A DNA stretch of 64,000 bases, taken from the NCBI RefSeq assembly GCF_020520425.1, contig NC_079491.1:31797449-31861448 (forward strand). Reading direction: 5' to 3'. Below the pieces are notes generated by a model, which searched no databases, had not been told where the DNA came from, and was given only the letters and a program-made list of their open reading frames with translations. Within the stretch, counting starts at the first letter, position 1. The number at the start of each line of letters is the position of its first letter. Position numbers and translations under genes: made by a program. Positions 58,077 through 64,000 of this stretch are shown one piece after another. This DNA comes from Spinacia oleracea (Eukaryota > Streptophyta > Magnoliopsida > Caryophyllales > Amaranthaceae).

Positions 58077-58121
58077 TTTAAGGTTTTGGTTTTGGTTTTG
58101 GTTTTGGTTTTGGGAAAGGTT
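58077..58121. repeat. (GGTTTT)n microsatellite
   Basis: About six units of GGTTTT lie inside the Harbinger-like element. This is not the plant telomere unit (TTTAGGG). Confidence 0.9.
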
Positions 58122-58776
58122 CTCCTCACACACGCTTCTCTATTCTTCTGTCATCTCTTTCCTCTGGGATATACCAGAGTCTTCTCCAAGCCCTCGGCAA
58201 CAAGAATGGTGGTGGTTGGCCGACAGGGTCGACTCAAGGTCTCTAGCTATGACCAACGAGGCAGAGAAGGTGAAGATTAAATCTGTTATCTATGGCGAGG
58301 CGGATCCGATCACGATCGTTGATCGGACATCTCTACAATTCATGTTGCAGACTATTGCCCCTGAGTCTTTCCCTGCTATTCAATTCTCCTATTCTCTTCC
58401 TTTTTGGCTCTGATATTTTTCATTTTCTTGAATTTAGATTTCATGTGTTGATTTGGACAGATACAAAATTGATAATGATAGAGATGTTCAAGCTTTTAGA
58501 TTGATTCCATAAAATATCAAGGGAAAAAATAAAATGGATGGTGTTGGAACTCTTATCAATGGCAATAAGAGGCCATCAAAGAAATGAAATATTGGAAAAT
58601 ACAAGGGCTGGTAGTTAATGGGTATATGTGCGTACTTTTTTTCTTCTTTTTTTTCTTTGTTACCGGTATTTTTTTACAATCAGTTTTTAGAAAATATAAA
58701 ACTAAAACAAAAAACAGTTTTTAGTTTATTAAAAACTGAAAACAAAATATAGAAAATGATGCCGAACAAGCCCTTA

Positions 58777-59402
58777 AATTTGGAGATGAATTTTACCGTG
58801 GATATATTATGATGTTACTTTTTTCTTCTCAAATTTTAACTTAATCCTCATAATATCTATCAAATGTACTGTCACGTTAATTTAATACAGTAAAATTACT
58901 TATTATGTACGGAGTAAGAACCTTTGGCCGTGAGTTTGGTCTTTGTTGGCTATCGTGAAAGACTCGAAGGATAACTTTTTATGGTAATTTTGTTTTAATT
59001 GGCTGGAAAATACCAAAAATATCTTTGATGCAACTAGTCAACTACGATAATGCACAATGTAGCATTTCTTACAAAGGTTTTGGACGTATATGTGACTACA
59101 ATATATGAGTGTGACACTAAGAATCTAAGATAAACATCAATCGTACAAATTCAAGCTAGTGGAGAAAATCCACATATGTAATGTTGGGTAAACATTTGTA
59201 TATTCAATATAGTGATATACCTAGATAAAATAGACAATACACAAGTTTAACTAAAGCTATATCCTAAATAGACGACCATCAAAAGGTATTATCAAAAATT
59301 TACGGATGTCATATTAACTTGATTATGTGAGCTAGATCGATCTTTAGACGGGTTAGTGGGTGTTAGTTGGATGTGATTACCTATAAGTAGACAATGGAAA
59401 AA
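58777..59402. other. AT-rich spacer
   Basis: No gene recognised. A 'TATTATGTACGGAGTAAG' motif (58898-58916) is the kind of end seen in decayed MITEs. Confidence 0.45.
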
Positions 59403-59407
59403 GAGAG

Positions 59408-59596
59408 TGTTAAGATCTGACCCATGAAACATCACGTGTGAGAGTCTCACATTGATAAAAGAGAAGAGAGTTAAACACTTGCCAAGGGGCTACTCTTCTT
59501 ATAATTGGCATATGGTTTTAAGGTGGAACCTCATTTGGACTTGTTAAGTGGGCTCTCTCTCTTGATGACGGGTGCGGCCCAGACCCGTATTTAACA
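59408..59596. mobile_element. TRIM-size solo LTR (189 bp)
   Basis: It begins TGTTAAGATCTGACCC and ends CCCGTATTTAACA, with TGTTAA/TTAACA inverted tips, and is flanked by perfect duplications GAGAG (59403-59407 and 59597-59601). The size fits terminal-repeat retrotransposons in miniature or a short Copia LTR. No 5S-like Cassandra motif is seen. Confidence 0.78.
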
Positions 59597-59624
59597 GAGA
59601 GATAAATTTTGTACCTATTATGAG

Positions 59625-59801
59625 CAGGGGCGGATCTTCCCTATAGTGGGGGTGGGCCTGATCCTCCCGGCCAAAATATTTCGTACTGTAATTTTTGTTT
59701 CGGATCCCTTAAACTTTGAATATAATTATATATATTCTATGTTACATTACTTAAAAAAATTTATGGGTCCTCCTGCAAAAACGATTTAAGATCCACCACT
59801 G
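59625..59801. mobile_element. hAT-type MITE (177 bp)
   Basis: The ends CAGGGGCGGATCTT and, reversed, CAGTGGTGGATCTT are inverted repeats of the hAT pattern. The 8 bp flanks ATTATGAG and GTTATAAG agree at 6 of 8 positions, as expected for an ageing hAT duplication. Non-coding. Confidence 0.75.
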
Positions 59802-59958
59802 GTTATAAGGTGATGGGAGGACAAAAGAGTGAAAATTTTAGATTGATAGATCATTGAAAGTACCAACCACTGTTTCCAACCAGCCTATTGAACTCTTGTA
59901 CAGTTATACACATACATTTGGAATTACCCAAACTTGTGACATGCACCATGATATGAGT

Positions 59959-59981
59959 TTTTTTTTTTTTTTTTTTTGAGG
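59959..59981. repeat. Poly(T) tract
   Basis: About 23 T residues are followed by GAGGGGTGTACC. Possibly the reversed tail of a retroposon; no duplication was found. Confidence 0.5.
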
Positions 59982-60081
59982 GGTGTACCATTATAAGAGA
60001 CAGTGACTATACAAAATACAAACAATCTCAAACCAATTGACAAATTGAATTCTTCTACTATATTTTTGCCACAGTTGAAAA

Positions 60082-60400
60082 GCCACAACTTAAGTTATTT
60101 ATATGGGGCACCTCCCTCCTTATTTATCATTCCATTTCCCTAGACACTTGAAATGTGTATAAATACCTGAAAACTTTATTTTGGACCAAAATTATGAATT
60201 ATTTTCACAAAATTAAAATAGCCGGGTATAATATTTGAACACGCATCAATGTCCGACATTGGTGCTCGAGTCTGAGTAACATAGCGGCCTACATGATTAA
60301 GACTCTTAGTGAGACCAATTTTTGCCCACTTGACAAGCCACGAGATATTATTTATATGGGGCACTTCCCTTGATATTTTCCATCCCATTTTAACAACCTT
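60082..60400 (+). promoter_or_regulatory. Duplicated promoter segment of the carboxypeptidase gene
   Basis: Two related segments, 60082-60150 and 60337-60395, share AGCCAC, TTATTTATATGGGGCAC, TCCCT and TTCCAT-type blocks. The second contains the likely TATA box (TATTTATATGG, 60348-60358), about 65 bases before the ATG. The first is about 255 bp upstream and has the same TATA block, suggesting a local duplication or an insertion that split and copied the core promoter. Confidence 0.55.
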
Positions 60401-60402
60401 AG

Positions 60403-60858
<456 letters not shown>

Positions 60859-61293
60859 TAACTATGTGTTCTACAAAGTGGATATTTCTTGTGTCAACTA
60901 ACCTAAGTGTATTTTGGAACTTCGTTTAAGTCCACATGGGTTTGGACCCACAATTATTACAATTATTTTCATCATCATATAATCCATAAAATTTGTTCAT
61001 TCTAATCTACGTAGTAACTTATACTATGGATTTTTTGTCGTACCGCTTTGATTAGTCGTCTACCTTTAAAATCTGTTCACCAATTATTTCAAGAAGGGTG
61101 TTGTAGTGTCTCTAAGATGATCATTTTTTAGTCTCCTTCGGAATCTGACATATATAGTTTCCAATTTAATATTTAAACGTAGATATCCCTAAATACATAT
61201 TATAAATAAATATAAAAAAGTTAATATTGTGAAACTCTACATTGAGACAAATAAAATAAAAACTCACATAACTATGTTTTGAAATACTACGTA

Positions 61294-61809
61294 CTTCCTC
61301 CGTTTCTGAAAGTTGTTTACGCTTTGGAATATGTGTCCAAATTATGAAACATTTGAACGTAAATTCTCATTATTATATACTACCTCCGTTTCAAAAAGTT
61401 CTTTACGCTTAGAAAAATATGTCCAAAGTATAAAAACTTTGACCGTAAATTCTCACCATTATATACATCAAAACGTTACATGTAAGATCTTGTTAGATTG
61501 GTCTCGGGATGTATTTTCAGAATATCAAATTTTTATAATTTTTTTACATACGAAATTGGATATATTAGTAGTTAAATATTGCATTGAAGTTCGTGCAAAT
61601 AGTAACTGTAAAGATTTTTTTGAAACGGAGGTAGTACATCAAAACGTTACATGTAAGATCTTTTTAGATTGGTACGTCTCGGTATGTATTTTTCGAATAT
61701 CAACTTTTTATAATTTTTCCACGTACGAAATTGGATATATTAGTAGTTAAATATTGCATTAAAATTCGTGCAAATAGTAACTGTAAAAAACTTTCTGAAA
61801 CGGAGGTAG
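61294..61809. mobile_element. Stowaway MITE inserted into another copy of itself
   Basis: The outer copy starts CTTCCTCCGTTTC at 61294 and ends GAAACGGAGGTAG at 61809, with TA flanks. The inner copy runs from CTACCTCCGTTTC at 61380 to GAAACGGAGGTAG at 61634, with TA on each side. The left 86 bp of the outer copy matches the left part of the inner one. The outer right part (61637-61809) matches the inner right part (61467-61634). The inner copy sits at the TA inside TATATACATC of the outer copy. Confidence 0.85.
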
Positions 61810-62069
61810 TATATGTTAATCGACAAAGTATGTGCCATATTTAATTTTTAAAATGTGCAAAGGTTTTAAATGAGACTAATAAAAAATGGAGGGAGGGTTT
61901 ATTTTAGGTGGTAAATTTCTAATAATCTATGATACACCCGAATATTCATAATTTCATAGGCCTTTAAATTTTATTGGGCAGTGCATAATGTGCGTATACC
62001 TCAATGACCATGCACTCATGCATGTTAGAATTAGTCATTCATGCTTAGCCTTACTCGTTTAATAGTTAA

Positions 62070-62400
62070 CTAGTTTCTGGGCCCGGGCGATGCCCCGGAT
62101 TACTACATTAATGCATTCACATTTACTTATATTTTTTTTTTTGCAATGATAACATGAACCCATGTAATAGCTTAGTGGTAAAGGCTTTGTTGTTTAAACT
62201 CAAAGTCAATGGTTCAAACCTTATGCAAATCACTTTCTTTCGACTAAATTGAGATAAAGGGAGTTATCACACCACTAGTAAATAATTATGGGTTTGAAAT
62301 TAGCACAAAGTGAAATGACAGAGAAAAATGTTATCTTTAGCCCCTCCCAATATATAAAATAAAAGTGTCTTTAATTTGGCTATGCTTTATCATAATTGGA
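62070..62400 (-). mobile_element. Helitron, minus strand, right boundary uncertain
   Basis: The minus-strand 3' end is ..CTAG at 62070 followed by T, with a strong hairpin (CCGGGGCATCGCCCGG, 62082-62098) about 12 bases before it. The 5' end should be a TC near 62400 (TCCAATTATGATAAAGC is one candidate), but no choice is certain. It contains the tRNA-like piece at 62150-62290. Confidence 0.6.
62150..62290 (+). repeat. tRNA-derived SINE candidate
   Basis: A box A (TAGCTTAGTGG, 62168-62178) and a box B (GGTTCAAACC, 62211-62220), 33 bp apart, match the internal Pol III promoter of tRNAs and tRNA-derived SINEs. The surrounding sequence does not fold into a full tRNA. A T-run lies just upstream, and no clear tail or duplication was found. 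Confidence 0.5.
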
Positions 62401-64000
62401 TAATAACTTTTATGTTCTCTTGGTCCCTCTAGTAAAAATACTACGTTACACCTTGTAAAGTAATTTGCAAAAAAAATAATTAATTAAACGGACCACCAAA
62501 TAATCATCATTAAGCTAAGGTATCTTTGTCAATTTCAATCATCATCCCTTTTGTTTAAAACATGCTTCAGTTCTTAATTAATTGCAAATTATAGGGTGAT
62601 ATACCTGAAGAACACGAGCGTTCGGGTAAAAGAACATTACTCGTGTTATAAAAAAACATCATTATATTTTTTACGGTTTTTTCATGAAATACCCTTGGAT
62701 TTTAAGGAAATTCACCGAATGTTCTCAGGTTTCAAGAATACATAAAAAAATATCCCTATTTTAAACTTAATACACCAAATACCCATATAACGGCATTCTC
62801 CCTATAATCAAGCAATTAACATCTAATTAACCCACCTAATCCTTAATTAACTCCCATAATAAACCCACTCATAAACAAACCTAATCTAACCCACCCATTT
62901 CTTTTCTCTCTCCCCTCCCTTCTTTCATTGACCCACCACCACCCTGCAACCACTTACAGCCACCACCCTCACCGTCGGCTAACCACCATTAACTTTCCTG
63001 CCGCTACCTTGAAAGAAATTTGAGGACGCACACGTAAGTTTTGATGGGCCACAATTATATAACAAAATTGCATTTTTATCATTGATTACATTAATTAGAA
63101 TTGTGCAACAATATTTGCGAGAGCCCGTGTCTCTCACTTATATCTTTGGTAGAACTCTTGTTTCTACCCCTCACTCATATTTTTTGTGGGAGCTCTCTTG
63201 ATTGGCTCACATCTCAACTTATGCACATACAACATATTTATAGTGGTTGTATACTAGTGCCTAGATTTTTCTATACTTGTCATTTATCTAGATTCTTCTT
63301 AACTAGAAATTCTTAAGTAAATTCTAGACATTATTTTAGCTAGATTTTTCTACACACTTTACTTTCAACAAGTAAGACTAGTTTGTCTTGAATGATCTAG
63401 AAATCAATCAACTTTCAAAAGTCCATCAAAATAGAGCTTTAGAATGTTAACTTGTTGATATGGTCTAAGCAATAATGCCAAAGGTTTGTGGAACTCAAAT
63501 CAAGAGATTGATTTGAACCTAGTAAAATTCTTATTGTTAAAGAGTTGTTTGTTTTAATCAAGCATATTGACTCAACCCGTAAATGTCCATTTCATTCAAA
63601 TAAATAAACAAACATTGTTTTTGTTTTTCTTGAATGTGAGTCTTTCTGTGTTTGAAAACAGAAATTTAGGTATGTTGATTATGGAACAAAATAGTCATTA
63701 AGTTCCAGCCTTTGAAATGACTTAAAACAAACCAGATGACCCTACAACTAATGTAGCATTGCCATGCTTCATTTCCCACTTGTAGGTCATTAGTGTAGCC
63801 TAGCTTCCATTGTTTGAGTTATTACCGAAGTAAGAACCTCAAGCGCTATATGATACCAAAGAATTTTGATTGCTAGGTCACTTCTCTTTAAACATAAACT
63901 TATAGGTAGAAGCGGAATCGTAAATTCCTTTCACTTGTTCTTTGTTTTCCTATTTCTTGTACCCGTTCTTATAGTCTTAAGAATTGAATTATTTAGTGTT

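Larger units (their letters stand above)
57546..58773. mobile_element. Harbinger/Tourist-like element with a nested solo LTR and a gene-like insert
   Basis: The ends GGGGATGTTCGG (57546) and, reversed, GGGCTTGTTCGG (58773) are of the PIF/Harbinger-Tourist type. The 3 bp flanks TCA and TTA fit a TWA target with one change. A 375 bp LTR (57615-57989) interrupts the left arm. The middle (58070-58480) has a (GGTTTT)n tract and then higher-GC sequence with an open frame in phase with an ATG at 58206 or 58252; I do not recognise the product, and it may be a captured host fragment. Confidence 0.6.

Noticed and set aside
62168-62220. Functional tRNA gene
   Set aside because: Only the A and B boxes match. 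Acceptor and anticodon stems do not pair, so a SINE-like relic is more likely.

Overview
This window looks like nuclear DNA of a flowering plant, most likely a eudicot. The genes have short AT-rich introns with GT..AG ends, there is no bacterial operon structure, and the transposon families are plant types (Tekay-like Ty3 elements, FAR1-type MULE, Helitrons, Stowaway, L1 LINEs). A DUF6598 (JIP60-tail-like) gene and the overall repeat style lean towards Caryophyllales (spinach/beet relatives). That is an inference only; no sequence search was possible.

Layout. 1-5400: the 5' part of a long Ty3 LTR, a dead TGA (bZIP) transcription-factor gene and an unidentified exon pair, all on the minus strand. 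5640-13763: an incomplete, broken Tekay-like Ty3 element on the minus strand with a 2.9 kb LTR, an extra pre-gag reading region, gag and most of pol. 14060-14500: a small Helitron. 14641-20053: a MULE with 9 bp target duplication and a FAR1-like transposase; its right arm is split by a second Helitron carrying an F-box-associated fragment. 20215-24088: an intact-looking gene with two DUF6598 domains. 27459-31127: two tandem RTM2-like (alpha-crystallin plus membrane anchor) genes with a dead LINE scrap between them. 31702-33928: a five-exon double-stranded-RNA-binding protein gene (minus). 34735-39150: cobalamin-independent methionine synthase, 11 coding exons, 765 residues, all zinc ligands present (minus). 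39360-42530: foldback MITE, Stowaway MITE and an ATP synthase beta exon scrap.

42532-64000 is mostly a transposon graveyard that can be dated by nesting: a solo LTR (TSD GTAGG) holding an internally deleted L1 LINE (TSD CTAAAGTTAG); a poly(A)-tailed retroposon split by a 3 kb solo LTR (TSD AGGTT); a small Helitron; a solo LTR with an array of CGATCG-centred palindromes (TSD GTCTC); a Harbinger/Tourist-like element holding a 375 bp solo LTR (TSD CAGTG); a 189 bp TRIM-size solo LTR (TSD GAGAG); a hAT-type MITE. The first exon of a serine carboxypeptidase-like gene starts at 60421 and its first intron (>3 kb, no second exon seen) contains a Stowaway element inserted into another copy of itself, a Helitron end and a tRNA-like SINE candidate.

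The four sound host loci (DUF6598, RTM2-like pair, dsRNA-binding protein, methionine synthase) lie together between 20 and 39 kb. Three of them have known relatives in stress or antiviral biology (JIP60-like, RTM2, DRB proteins), but nothing in the sequence shows that they act together. No CRISPR, rRNA or functional tRNA gene was seen. I found no clearly new molecular system; the most notable items are the two-domain DUF6598 gene with a stop codon overlapping its splice donor, the palindrome array in an LTR promoter, the pre-gag region in the Ty3 element, and the clean nested insertions.
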